A stretch of 64,000 nt of DNA, from assembly GCA_009763385.1 (NCBI GenBank), contig CM019824.1:157412357-157476356 (forward strand), given 5' to 3'. The translations under genes and the position numbers were made by a program. How positions within the stretch are numbered: the stretch's first letter is position 1; every line of letters starts with the position of its first letter. A model generated the notes under the pieces. That model was not told the DNA's origin. It worked only from the letters and a program-made list of their open reading frames with translations, and did no database searches. Source of the stretch: Coix lacryma-jobi var. lacryma-jobi. Taxonomy: Eukaryota > Streptophyta > Magnoliopsida > Poales > Poaceae. Below, piece after piece: positions 22,901 through 33,424 of this stretch.

Positions 22901-24409
22901 GAAAGTGACATCATCAAAGGACAAAAGACCGATGAAGAGATCTGCCAAATCACGAAGAGGTTGGAAACCAATAGTTCTTTGAACTTCAGAACAGATGAAC
23001 ATGGAATTTTGTGGTATAACCAGAGGTTGGTTGTTCCCAAGAACATGGAGCTGAAAGAAAGAATTCTGAATGAAGCCCACAATTCAAAGTTGTCTATCCA
23101 TCCAGGAAGCAGTAAGATGTACCACGATCTGAGGACCAGGTATTGGTGGTCAAAGATGAAGAGAGAAGTTGCAGCTTATGTCGTGAAGTGCGATACTTGT
23201 TGCAGGATAAAGCTTATACACTTGAGACCTGCCGGGTTGTTGCAACCACTGTCAATCCCAGAATGGAAATGGGAAGAGATAAGTATGGATTTCATTACAG
23301 GTCTCCCAACCACCCAAAAAGGAAATGATTCTATCTGGGTTATTGTGGATCGGTTATCCAAAGTGGCTCACTTCATACCAGTCAAGACCACACACCGACC
23401 TCACCAGTATGCGGATTTGTACATTCAGAACATCCTGAGGTTACATGGAGTTCCAAAAAGGATTGTTTCTGATAGAGGACCCCAGTTCATAGCACGTTTT
23501 TGGGAACAGTTGCACAAAGAGCTAGGAACTAAGTTGGTAAGGAGTTCCGCCTATCATCCTCAAACCGCAGGACAAACAGAAAGAGTGAATCAAATTTTGG
23601 AAGATATCCTCAGAGCTTGTGTTCTATCATCTGGAGAATCATGGGAAAAGTGGTTACCCCTCGCCGAGTTCTCATATAACAATAGCTATCAGGAAAGTAT
23701 AAAGATGGCACCATTTGAAGTCTTATATGGACGAAGATGCAGAACCCCTTTAAGTTGGGTTGAATCAGGAGATCGAGGATTTTATGGGTCAGATTATGTA
23801 AAGGATGCCGAGGAGATCGTGCAAACTGTACAACAGCATATCAAGGCAGCACAGTCATGATAGAAAAGCTATGCTGACACACGAAGGAGACCCTTGGAAT
23901 TCCAAGTAGGAGATTACGTCTACCTTAAGGTTTCCCCCATGAGAAAGGTCCAATGTTTTGGAATCAAGAAAAAGCTAGCACCCCGCTATGTGGGACCATA
24001 TCAGATCATAGCCAAAAAGGGAGAAGTAGCCTATGAAGTGCAGTTACCCCCAGAGATGAGCGCAGTCTTTCCCGTGTTTCATGTATCCCAGTTGAAGAAG
24101 TGTCTTCGAGTCCCGGAACAAGAAGAAGTTCGGATCCCAGATGTTGTTATCAGGTCAGATCTGGAATACTATGAACAACCTCAGGAGACAATGGATACCA
24201 AGACTCGAGAGACTCGAAACCGAACAGTGAAGACTCACAAGATTCTTTGGAGCAATCACGGACCCAATGATGCAACTTGGGAAACCGAGGAGTACTTGCG
24301 CGAAAATTATCCCGCTTTTTGTAAGGATTGGTACGTAACTCAAAATCTCGGGACGAGATTTCTTTACGGGGGAAGGGCTGTGACACCTTGGTGTCAAGCA
24401 CTGCATTAG
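19913..24409 (+). pseudogene. Chromovirus gag-pol polyprotein
   Basis: One frame of about 1,500 codons. Order: gag (residues about 100-250), CCHC knuckle CYNCGQTGHLSHQC (about 333), aspartic protease with DFG in place of the catalytic DSG (394-396), reverse transcriptase with FIDD (about 708), RNase H, integrase with an H-H-C-C finger (about 1060-1100) and DDE core (MDFITG about 1125, DRGPQF about 1187), then a chromodomain-like end (ATWETEEYL, about 1455). In-frame stops: TAA 21857-21859, TGA 22550-22552, TAG 22691-22693, and TGA-TAG in tandem at 23858-23863. Four of the five fit C-to-T changes in CGA or CAG codons. The last codons run into the 3' LTR. The original enzyme set would copy and integrate the element; this copy cannot make it. 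Confidence 0.93.
24366..24378 (+). other. Chromovirus polypurine tract
   Basis: ACGGGGGAAGGGC directly before the 3' LTR (TGTGACACC at 24379). It primes plus-strand synthesis in reverse transcription. Confidence 0.8.
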
Positions 24410-27400
24410 GAACTGCATTTAGCTATTAAAATGCATAAGCAAAGCATTGCATCATTTCATGTGCATAAGAGTGCTTTTTGCCTTTTGTTGTTTATTTGGA
24501 TCTTAGGTTTCTATTGGATTTGATTGTTTAAATGGATTTCTATCCTGGCAATAATTTTACAAAATGAAGAATGTTGAGTACAACACTTTTATATTGACAT
24601 GTTGAGCTAGTTCAAAGTGGTTTGATAACTAAAAGTTTGAAAACAAAATGATTTATGGCTCAAGATTTGGCTTTATTTCTGTGGAGTTTGGGAAAATACT
24701 TTTCAGCAAAAATGCCTTATATGAAAGTTGTAGAGAAAATTATTTTGAGCAACTTTTATTTTTGGGTCAAAGCCTAGTTTGGAGTTTTTGAAACTGTTTT
24801 TGATTGGTCAAAGTTTGAAAAGTTTTCGGAAAAAAGAAAAGGAAAAGATTTTTTTTTCTCCCGCGCTCCACTTTCGGCCCAGCCGGCCTTTTGGCCCAGC
24901 CCTGCACCGCGCCGGCCCACGCTCGCCCGCTCGCCCGCGCCTCGCTCGCGCCCGCCCGCGCACCGCGCCGGTCGCCCTGACCGCGGCCGCGCCGTACGCC
25001 GGCCAAACCGTCGCGTGGCCGCCCTTCTCTGCACCAAATCCCCCTCGCCCACTCCTCGCTCGATTCTTCTCCACCTGATCACGCCACAATCGCGCGCGGC
25101 CACTCCCCGCTCGCCTCGCTCGCCGCGCCCACGCCACCGCCTGCACTCGCCTCGCTCGCCGCGACGCCGTGGCCCCCGCCACGACCGGCCGCTCCTCCGC
25201 TCCGCCGAGCAAAACCCGAGCGCCTCCCTTCGCTCCCTCTCTCGCTCACTCATTCGCACGCGCTCGACTGCCTCCTCTCTCTCTCCTCTCTCGCGAACGA
25301 GCCGAACACTCTCGCCACCGTTCGACACCGCCACTCGCCCTCGCCATTCCCACCTCCCTAGAGCCTCTCGGCTCGATTCCTCGCACTAACCCTTCCGCCT
25401 ACACCTCGGACACCCGGTGCTCGCGCAAGCACCACCTCCCGAGCCTCACCAACATCAGAACCCGAGGAGCTCCGCCGCCGGTGCCGTTGACGCCGCCCGG
25501 AGCTCGAAGCCGTTCTGCCCCGACCAAAGCTCCGTCGCCTCCCTCCTTCACCGTCAAGCTTCATCAGGCCAAGGCACGGTGAGAACACGCCTCTGCGAGG
25601 TCTCTACCGCCCTCTAGCCTCCCACTCTTGCCCAACCGAGCACCATGGACGCCGCCATGGCCGCGCACGTGGTCAAGCTCCACCGGAGCTTCACCGGCCG
25701 AACCAACCCCTTTAGTAGCCTTCCTAGGGTTCACATAAGCTATCGCCCCCGTTAATTTGGCCGGCGACCGCCGAAAACGGCGTAGCCGTGCGTCTCCGCC
25801 GTCGCCGTCCGCCACCGCTCGCCGCTGGCGAGCTACGGCCATGCACTAGCCCAACCATCACCACCACTCGGTCCGCCTCGTCACGGGGAACACGCCGAGC
25901 ACCCCCCCACCGCCGGCGACCTCACCGCCGGCAAGAACCGTGCGGTCAAACCCACTCCCCTGTTTTCTCTCTCTGACTGCTGGGTCCCGTTGACCAGCAG
26001 GTCCCGCGCGTCAGCCGCTCACGGTCTATGGACCGGGTCTGCGCGAGTTGGGCCGGAGTTTTCAAATGTTTTTCCTTTTTGTTTTATTTTCCAAAAAAGA
26101 TTGTTGTTTTTGTGTAGCACGATTTAAAAGTCCAAATGAGGTGCTTTCAGTTTTGGTAGCTTGCTCATGAGTAGATCTATCATGGAAAAATATGAAAGTA
26201 TTTTTGGTGAAAGTTTATATTACTGTTTTTATTTATTCCAGTTTATGTGCTTTTGTTGAGATAAATGGATATATATGTTTTCTGGCCGAGTTAATTCATG
26301 GTAAAATTTGTGTAGGTTCCTTATCATGTTAAGTACTTGTGAAAAATGTATGAGGCACTGTTTGTGTAGAAAAAGTGTGTGTTAAGGTTTAAAGTCCTTT
26401 TTGGTAGTTTTCTTGGAAAATATGTTAAGGTGCTTTATATGTAAAAATAAAATATGGGAAAATTTGTGCAGTCTCTGTATGTGATGTTCCAGTTAGGAAA
26501 AATGTTAAACATGGGTTGTATATGGAAAAATGTAAAGTTGCTGTACAGATGTGATTTTCTGTGGTTTTCTTAGGAAACTCATGTAGAAAAGAATGTAATG
26601 TTTCTGTTCATGGAACTTCCTTGATAAATATGGAATGTGGAATAGAACCTGGGAAAAATATGAAAATGAGCATGTCACCCTTTTCCAGCAGGGTTGTAGT
26701 TCAAATGGTTTTATCTGGAGTAAAATTGTTTATTTTGTGTAGGATTATGTGTTTATGCTTTGACAGTAAATTTTCTACAGTAGAGTGTTTAAGAATAGGT
26801 AAAGTTAGGAAAAATGTAAAATCTGCTGTTTGACACTTTTCATCAGAGGAGTTAGTTCAAAGCACCTTTTTGAGCATTGTATTTCATATTTTTGTATCTG
26901 CTGTTTTGTATTTTATTTCTGGCTAAAAATCATTCAGTGAAGTCCAGTTAGTGCTAATTACCTTGTGGAATTTTTGTGGATTTTTCTGAGTTCAGAAAAA
27001 TGCACTTACAGTTCAAACCTGAGTTCTTTTGAATAATTAAATAGGAAATAGTGGAAATATTGGTTTTGTTATGTGGTATTTAAGTGTTTTTCCTCAATGT
27101 CAAAAGTGGTTCAACAAGTTGGTTTTGTTGGTTTGCAAGAAATGTTACTTTTCATACCACCATCTTGCACCTTGCATTATTTAATTATGTACCGCATTGC
27201 AAATAGGATCGACAGCCCCAGAGACCAGCCATGAGCCGGAAGCAAACGACGAGCAGGAGATCCCAGAGCTGCCCAGGACCGAGGAAGCCGACCCCGCGCC
27301 GGAAGCTAACCTGCCTGAGTGCGCCGCTCACAAGGCCTCAGTCTTTTCCCAAGGCAAGCCCCGGAGCATTCTAAGCCTCCTATTATTTACAATTAATTCA

Positions 27401-28882
27401 ATTGAGTATTTTTATATTGTGATGCATTAGGTGTAGGAGTTGTTTGAATCCTACTTGATGCATTATCCTCCCTTGAATTGTTGATTATATGTGCCTTGTT
27501 ATCCTTTACTTATTATAATGTAGAATTGCTTAGTCTGCTTAATAAAAGTAGTAGTTAAGGATGTTCCCGTAATACCCCTGGTGGGTATTTACCGGATCAC
27601 GGTTAGCTATATTTGCTATCGTGGAAAAGAACCTGAGTAGTAACGAAATACGATCAACTGGAAGGCAAGGCACAAGTTTGGAAACTTGGGGCAGTCCGTC
27701 CGTTGGATTGTGTAGGTTTGTATCGATGTTGGCCCTCGTTCATTTTTGAACGCGCCCTTTTACTTAGGGATATGTCGGTGCCATAATCATCGACCCCAAA
27801 GCCGGTTAGAAGCTGTTCGGGCCGGTCTCAACCCGTGTCGCACCCTCTAGTATGGAAACACGATCTGCCGCGGAATGGCCATCGTATAGTTCCAATTGGG
27901 TGGTCCGTGCTGTGAGCCGCGACGATTACCACCACGAACAAGCATCGAGCGGTTACCCAATGCATGGAACCGACGGGGAAAGTGTGGGTTGGTATTAAAG
28001 GTCTTTCACCAGCTGGTTTGGAATTCGATTCGAGTCGCCATCTCCCCTGGTTAGTGGGAAACTATGTCGAGCTTCACCACGATACAACTCCATGTGATGT
28101 TTTAAAGGTTCAACTAAAATATGGATAAGTCAACTGGATATGGTTATATTATTGCTTGTTAGACTCAAGTGTGTGTAATAGTTCAGGTGCAAACCTAGAT
28201 TAAGAGGTAGGTTTAAAATTGACAGCTCATCAACTTAATTAAATATTCCTTCTCTCAAATTTTGAGCTTTTCGCAACTAAATGATCCCAGCTCCACCAAA
28301 AGCCTTGCATACCCTTGATGTCTTTATTTTCAGTTGGACGGGTAAGTCTAGCTGAGTACATTCCCGTACTCAGGGTTTATCCCGTTTGTTGCAGATGGCT
28401 AGGTGTACTATGGCTATTGTAAGCATTGCCTCTACCCGGTGGAGGGTGATGAGGAGTAGGCCCAGGGCAGGGTCGTCAAGAAGCTTCCCTTTCTCTTTTG
28501 CCGGACTGAGACTCCTAGTGGCACACTATCTGAAAAAGGAAGAGTGAGTTGTGTTGGGTTAAGTATCAAACAATGTTTTATTTGGACCACATGTGTGGTG
28601 GTCGTGTTTCAAAACTTATTTAAGCTTCCGCACTTTCGATTTCGGTATTGTAATAACTCTGTTCGAATTTCGCACTCTGATGTTTAAATTTGGTTTCGTT
28701 TATCAGTGTTGTCTCCTTCCGAATGTAATACTTGAACGATGCGATCCTGAATGTTGTACGATGTTGAAATCCTTCGAGATTTCCGGACTACCGGGGTTAT
28801 ATGGGTTCAAGTATGAGTCGATGTCAGACGAAATTGACAAAGACGGTACTTGAGCTCTTATAATCAGGACGGTTCCGCGACA
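24379..28882 (+). repeat. Chromovirus 3' LTR
   Basis: 4,504 bp, full-length compared with the 5' LTR. Ends CCGCGACA followed by the GTTTC duplication. Differences from the 5' LTR are scattered, many of them C/T or G/A, plus the 592-bp segment 25941-26532 found only here. Confidence 0.93.
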
Positions 28883-29939
28883 GTTTCCCCTCCAACACCA
28901 ACTTAAGAGCACAACGAGATCTACAAAATTTGTGATAAACATATGCATCGACAACCACCCTTTTGAAGTTTTTGTAAACAGAAAGCGTGAGGGGGTTGAA
29001 AATCTCGAGTGTGGCAATGTTAGACAGACCAATTGAATCAGGAGATGTTTCATATGAGCATGGATTTAAAGAGGTGTTTATGAAGTAGCTTCCATGCTCT
29101 TTGATATCATCCTCCTCGTTTTCAGAGAAGAACACGGAAGGATAGGGTTCATCATTTTCTAAAGTGTAGGGTGTTTTCTCTAGAGAAGGTTCTGTGACAA
29201 CCAAATTGGAAGGATTTGAAGGAATTTCAAATTCAGTTGTGTGTTCCTCCTCATGTTGGTCGGGGTTGAGCTCGACTTCTTCTTCTAGGAATTCGTCAAA
29301 AATGCTAGTGTAAGGAGTGTCTTCAAGGATTTTATTTAGGATGTCTCCTCCTTCACTAACAAGTTTATGTGAGAATGATCCTCCAAAAGCTAAATCGAGA
29401 TGTAGAGCAGCTTCCTTGTCAGGACCACAATAAAAGTGAAAGTGTAGCACATGGTCTGGCAAGGAAAGGTTTGGGCTAGAATTGGTAAGGTGTTTGAACC
29501 TAGCCCAAGCTGCTCCTAGCGTCTCCTTCTCTTTTTGTTTGAATGTAAGAATTTCGATTCTAAGATCAGAGATTCGGAAAAGAGGGAAGAAAGCAAGACA
29601 AAAGTTGTCCCGAAGTTCATCCCAATTTCCATTTACGCCCCTTACGAAATGATTATACCATTTTCTCGCTCTTCCTAAAAGGGAGAACGGGAATAGTTTC
29701 CATTTTATGGTCTCTTGTGTCATGCCAGCAATAGTCCGACAAGAACACAATTGCTCAAATTCCCTAAGGTGGGTGTATGGATCTTCGTCTTCTGATCCAG
29801 AGAAGGCTTTTTCCCGAACCATGGCTATAAGAGCAGGGCGTAGCTCATAGCCATCTATATGAATGGGGTGTGATGATGGTGGAGGCTCCAACAAGTCACC
29901 CTTTGGAGCAAAGAATTTTAAGATAGGAGTGAAATCCAT
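28883..29939 (-). pseudogene. Athila-like gag (main part)
   Basis: Starts at the ATG on the minus strand at 29939 (MDFTPILKFFAPKGDL) and runs to the chromovirus insertion at 28883. It has the retrotransposon gag core: ETIKWKLFPFSLLGRARKWY and a TLGAAWARFKHL segment, both typical of Athila/Tat gag. It then has a long acidic region without a zinc knuckle. About 352 codons here plus 7 beyond the insertion; no internal stop. Gag forms the particle. With no pol in the element it would depend on a related element for reverse transcription. The open frame extends upstream to 30158, but the ATG at 29939 lies about 100 bases inside the primer site and gives the usual gag start. Confidence 0.8.
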
Positions 29940-30042
29940 GTGGTAAGAAGTGTGGTGGTGAGGTAAAGGTGGTGATAAGAAAAAGGTGGTAAAAGAAAAG
30001 AAACACAAACGAACTTGGCTCAATTCTAGAACAACTACCGTT

Positions 30043-30059
30043 CCCCGGCAACGGCGCCA
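30043..30059 (-). other. Athila-like primer-binding site, intact copy
   Basis: On the minus strand TGGCGCCGTTGCCGGGG, the tRNA-Asp-type primer site of Athila/Tat elements, preceded by GTGTCAACA-AGCTTTC. Confidence 0.75.
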
Positions 30060-30113
30060 GAAAGCTTGTTGACACTTACTAGCATCGCCACTAAGAGTAG
30101 AGATAAACTCTGT

Positions 30114-30130
30114 CCCCGGCAACGACGCTA
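30114..30130 (-). other. Athila-like primer-binding site, second degenerate copy
   Basis: Minus strand TAGCGTCGTTGCCGGGG, two differences from the intact site, 71 bases away and with the same AGCTTTC spacer and an AACA end before it. Either this marks the real LTR end (30138) or the end-plus-primer module was duplicated. Confidence 0.6.
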
Positions 30131-30137
30131 GAAAGCT

Positions 30138-31530
30138 TGTTGGGTATTTTAAACGCACACAGAATAATCCGCAAGCGCACGGATACCGATGTAGCTTTCA
30201 CCCGAGAGTATTCCAGGGTATCGATTTCCATGGGGAACGTGAAGTGTACTAGAAGAATTAAGAATGTCCAAGAAAATAATGGTAATGTGGTTAGAGAGAG
30301 ATATAGGGTTTTCTAAGCGGGTCTATCTAATCAAAGGCTTACTATACTTTACTTACTTTGGAGCAACATTACCTTTCCGATTCTCGAAAAAGACTGGGAA
30401 AAGGGTAATCGGGAGAAGGCTGCCAAAAAGCTCTACGAAAACACCAATGCTAACGTGGTGGATTATAACAATCTACAAAGTTGTCACCCATGTAGCTACC
30501 ACAACTATCCGGAGGATTGGGTGCAAACTCAGGTAAACCGTAGTCTAGACACCAAGTCTACACTAATGCTTACTACTCTAATCACTGCAGATAATTAGAG
30601 CACTCAATACAAGCGGAGATCCAGTAAATAAAATAAAGCAAGAACTGAAATTAAATATAATACTTAGAACTAGTAAATGAAGAACCTGGAGATTACTTGA
30701 AGACGAACCAGATGCTGCACCAATACAATGTTGAGGAAGATCCGACAGATCCGACTCCTCCTTAGCTCTCTCCTTCTCTCTCTAATCCAATCTCTAATTA
30801 CAACTAGATGAACTAGACAACTAGAACTAGAACTAGACGAACTAGAACTAGATCTAATTCTAGATGAACTAGAAGAGATTCATCTAGAGGGACCTCTACT
30901 TCTAATTGAAACCCTAGTTTCTGATGTGGAGATGAATAATGAAGATGGAGATGCTCTTGGGGGCGCCCCTTGGCTTGCTTATATAGCCCGAGGTGGAGTA
31001 GGGGGCAAGGAATCACCATGTCATCGATCCGCGTCACGTTTATCGCCCACCGTTGGATCAAACCGACTTTAGGGACGGTGGAGATGCATCCTAGGAGGCG
31101 GTGGAAGAAGGTTCCAGAAGGCGGAGGCGAAACGGACTCCGTGGCCGACCGGTTGGTCTCCAAGTGGGACCGGTCGGTCTGGCCCAGTGGGCCCACGTGG
31201 TGGGCCGCCTCGTGGTGTCTTCTGGTGTCTTCTAGATCCTTGTTTTGCAGATTTCGTCGCGAAATTAATATCTTTTCATCCGGGACTCCGAATATAGCAA
31301 ATGATATGTCTGTTTCGATCGTCTCGACGAGCTCTTCGCAATGGTGCACTCCAATTCATCACTTGAGATACTTTTATATGGTGAAATATTGATATCCTAC
31401 AAAACAAGTGAGAGCACCAAAACTCGTGGAACTTGTTAGTTTCAAACCCTACAACTATGCTTTGTAATTCATTTAGTGTCATTTCATGCAATAGTTGATG
31501 GTTAATTATGAGCATTAGTGAGCGTCAACA
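30138..31530 (-). repeat. Athila-like element 5' LTR (right copy)
   Basis: Outer end GTCAACA at 31530, that is TGTTGAC on the minus strand. The inner end is 30138 (TGTTGGG) or 30067 (TGTTGAC), depending on which primer-site copy is used. Contains a minus-strand TATA box CTATATAAG at 30978-30986 and the ACTAGAACTAGATGA-type array. It interrupts Copia-A pol after the codons for VVRNKA. Confidence 0.85.
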
Positions 31531-33394
31531 CTTGCCTTGTTCCTTACAACAATGCCATTCTCATCTTGCTTGTTCCGGAAGACCCATCTTGTACCAATAA
31601 CATTTGTGTCCTTTGGTCTTTCCACTAACTCCCAAACATCATTGCGGGTAAAGTTGTTTAACTCTTCATGCATTGCATTTACCCAATCAACATCCATCAA
31701 GGCTTCATCAATCTTGGTTGGCTCAATAGATGACACAAATGAGTAGTGTTCATAAAATGAAACCAATCTTGATCTAGTTTGCACACCTCTTTTATATCAC
31801 CAACAATTTGATCTAAAGGATGATCTCTTGCAATATGTGTTGGTTGGAGCACTTGTTGTGGTTGAGCACTTGCACTTGGATGAGCGACTTGAGAGCTACT
31901 AGTATCTTGTTGATCATGAGAACCACTAGAGCTTGCAACATCATTGCCATGCATGGTTGGAGGAGAGAGCACTTGATCTTTGACATCTTCAACATCAATC
32001 ACTTGCTTTGGCCTTATATCACCAATGTCCATGTTCTTCATAGCTTCCACCAATTGTGTTCCTCTCACATCATCTAGATTGTCTTGTTCTTCATGAGAGC
32101 CATTGGTTTCATCAAACTCAACATCATGGACTTCTTCAACTATTGTTGTTGTGTTCTTCCACACTCTATAGGCTTTGCTTGTAGTGGAGTAACCAAGAAG
32201 TAACCCTTCATCACATTTCTTCTCAAACTTTCGAAGTTTTGTGCCCTTCTTCAATATGTAACATTTGCACCCAAAGACCCAAAAGTAAGCAATGTTGGGC
32301 TTTCTATCATTGAGGAGCTCATATGGTGTCTTCTACAATAGAGGGTGACAATAGAGTCGGTTGCTATAGTAGCAAGTCGTGTTGATTGCTTCGGCCCAAA
32401 AGGAATCACTCACATTGTATTCACTAAGCATAGATCTTGACATATCAATGAGTGTCCTATTCTTCCTTTCAACTATCCCATTGGATTGTGGAGTGTACTT
32501 GGACGAGAATTGATGCTTGATTCCAAACTCATCAAATAGCTCATCAACTCTTGTGTTTCTAAACTCACTTCCATTGTCACTTCTCACTTTCTTGATTCTT
32601 CTATCAAACTCATTTTGACTTCTCTTGACAAAGGTTTTGAAAGTGCCAAACACTTCACTCTTGTCAACGAGAAAGAAGACCCATGTGTATCTTGTATAGT
32701 CATCCACTATCACAAATCCATACTTGTTTCCCCCAATACTTGCATATGTGGTTGGTCCAAACAATTCCATGTGCAACAACTCAAGTGCATGTGTAGTGCT
32801 CATCATTCCTTTGTTAGGATGTGTGTTTCCAACTTGCTTTCCCATTTGGCATGCACTGCATAGCTTGTCCTCCTCAAAGTGTACATCTTTTAGCCCTCTC
32901 ACCATGTCATGCTTCACTAGTCTCTTTAGTTGCTTCATTCCAACATGTCCCAAGCGCCTATGCCAAAGCCAACCCATACTTGATTTGGTGAATAAGCATG
33001 TTGTCAATTGAGCTTCACTAGCATCAAAGTCCACCAAATAGAGATTCTCATATCTAAAACCTTTGAAGATCACATCACTTCCATCAACACTCACAATCTC
33101 CACATCATCAACACCAAATATGCATTTGAATCCCAAATCACATAATTGTGCCACTGACAACAAGTTGAAGTTGAGAGATTCCACCAATAGCACATTGGAG
33201 ATGCTCAAGTCATTGGATATTGCAATCTTGCCCAAGCCTTTGACCTTGCCTTTCTTGTTGTCACCAAATGTGATAGCATTTGCATGATCATTGCCACTAG
33301 TGTTGATTGATTTGAACATTCTACCATCTCCGTTCATGTGTTGAGTGCACCCACTATCAAGCACCCAATGCCTTCCTTCGGCTTTGTAAATAAC
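31531..33394 (-). pseudogene. Copia-A pol (protease, integrase, start of RT), truncated
   Basis: The frame opens directly after TGTAG (minus strand, 33397-33395). Motifs in order: protease DSGCTQHMNG, GAG-pre-integrase HRRLGHVGM with KLCSACQMGK, integrase core with HMELFGP (Glu where copia integrases have the first catalytic Asp), RSDNGSEF, NGIVERKNRTL, then the RT start DWVNAMHEELNNF and WVFRNKQDENG. Defects: TAG at 32335-32333, a one-base frameshift near 31790, and truncation at 31531 by the Athila-like insertion. The catalytic RT region and RNase H are missing from the window. Confidence 0.88.
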
Positions 33395-33424
33395 CTACAA
33401 AAAGGATCAATTCTTTTTAGGTAC

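Larger units (their letters stand above)
13895..28882 (+). mobile_element. Chromovirus (Ty3/gypsy, Tekay/Del-like) with H3-tail-like extra ORF
   Basis: A complete 15-kb insertion. 5' LTR 13895-17821, primer site 17824-17835 (TGGTATCGGAGC, tRNA-Met type), extra ORF 18556-19593, gag-pol 19913-24409, polypurine tract about 24366-24378, 3' LTR 24379-28882, flanked by GTTTC duplications. Very long LTRs, a single gag-pol frame with integrase after RNase H, and a C-terminal chromodomain-like segment place it with chromoviruses. Tekay/Del is the best guess from LTR length and the GGGACGAGATTT motif near the polypurine tract. The LTRs are nearly identical apart from a 592-bp gap in the left one, so the insertion is fairly young, yet the coding regions carry seven in-frame stops. 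Confidence 0.92.
8317..31530 (-). mobile_element. Athila-like Ty3/gypsy element, gag only, interrupted by the chromovirus
   Basis: Left LTR 8317-9614 (lacks its outer end) and right LTR about 30138-31530, in direct orientation and closely matching. The right LTR is followed on the minus strand by a primer site TGGCGCCGTTGCCGGGG, tRNA-Asp type, typical of the Athila/Tat lineages. The left LTR is preceded (minus strand) by a polypurine tract, AAGCTTGGGGGAACT. The only coding region is a gag (29939-28883, ending 13867). No protease, RT or integrase was seen in the 4.2 kb up to the left LTR, so it looks non-autonomous. Target site: Copia-A pol (right flank CTTGC at 31531-31535); the left flank was lost by deletion. 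Confidence 0.82.
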
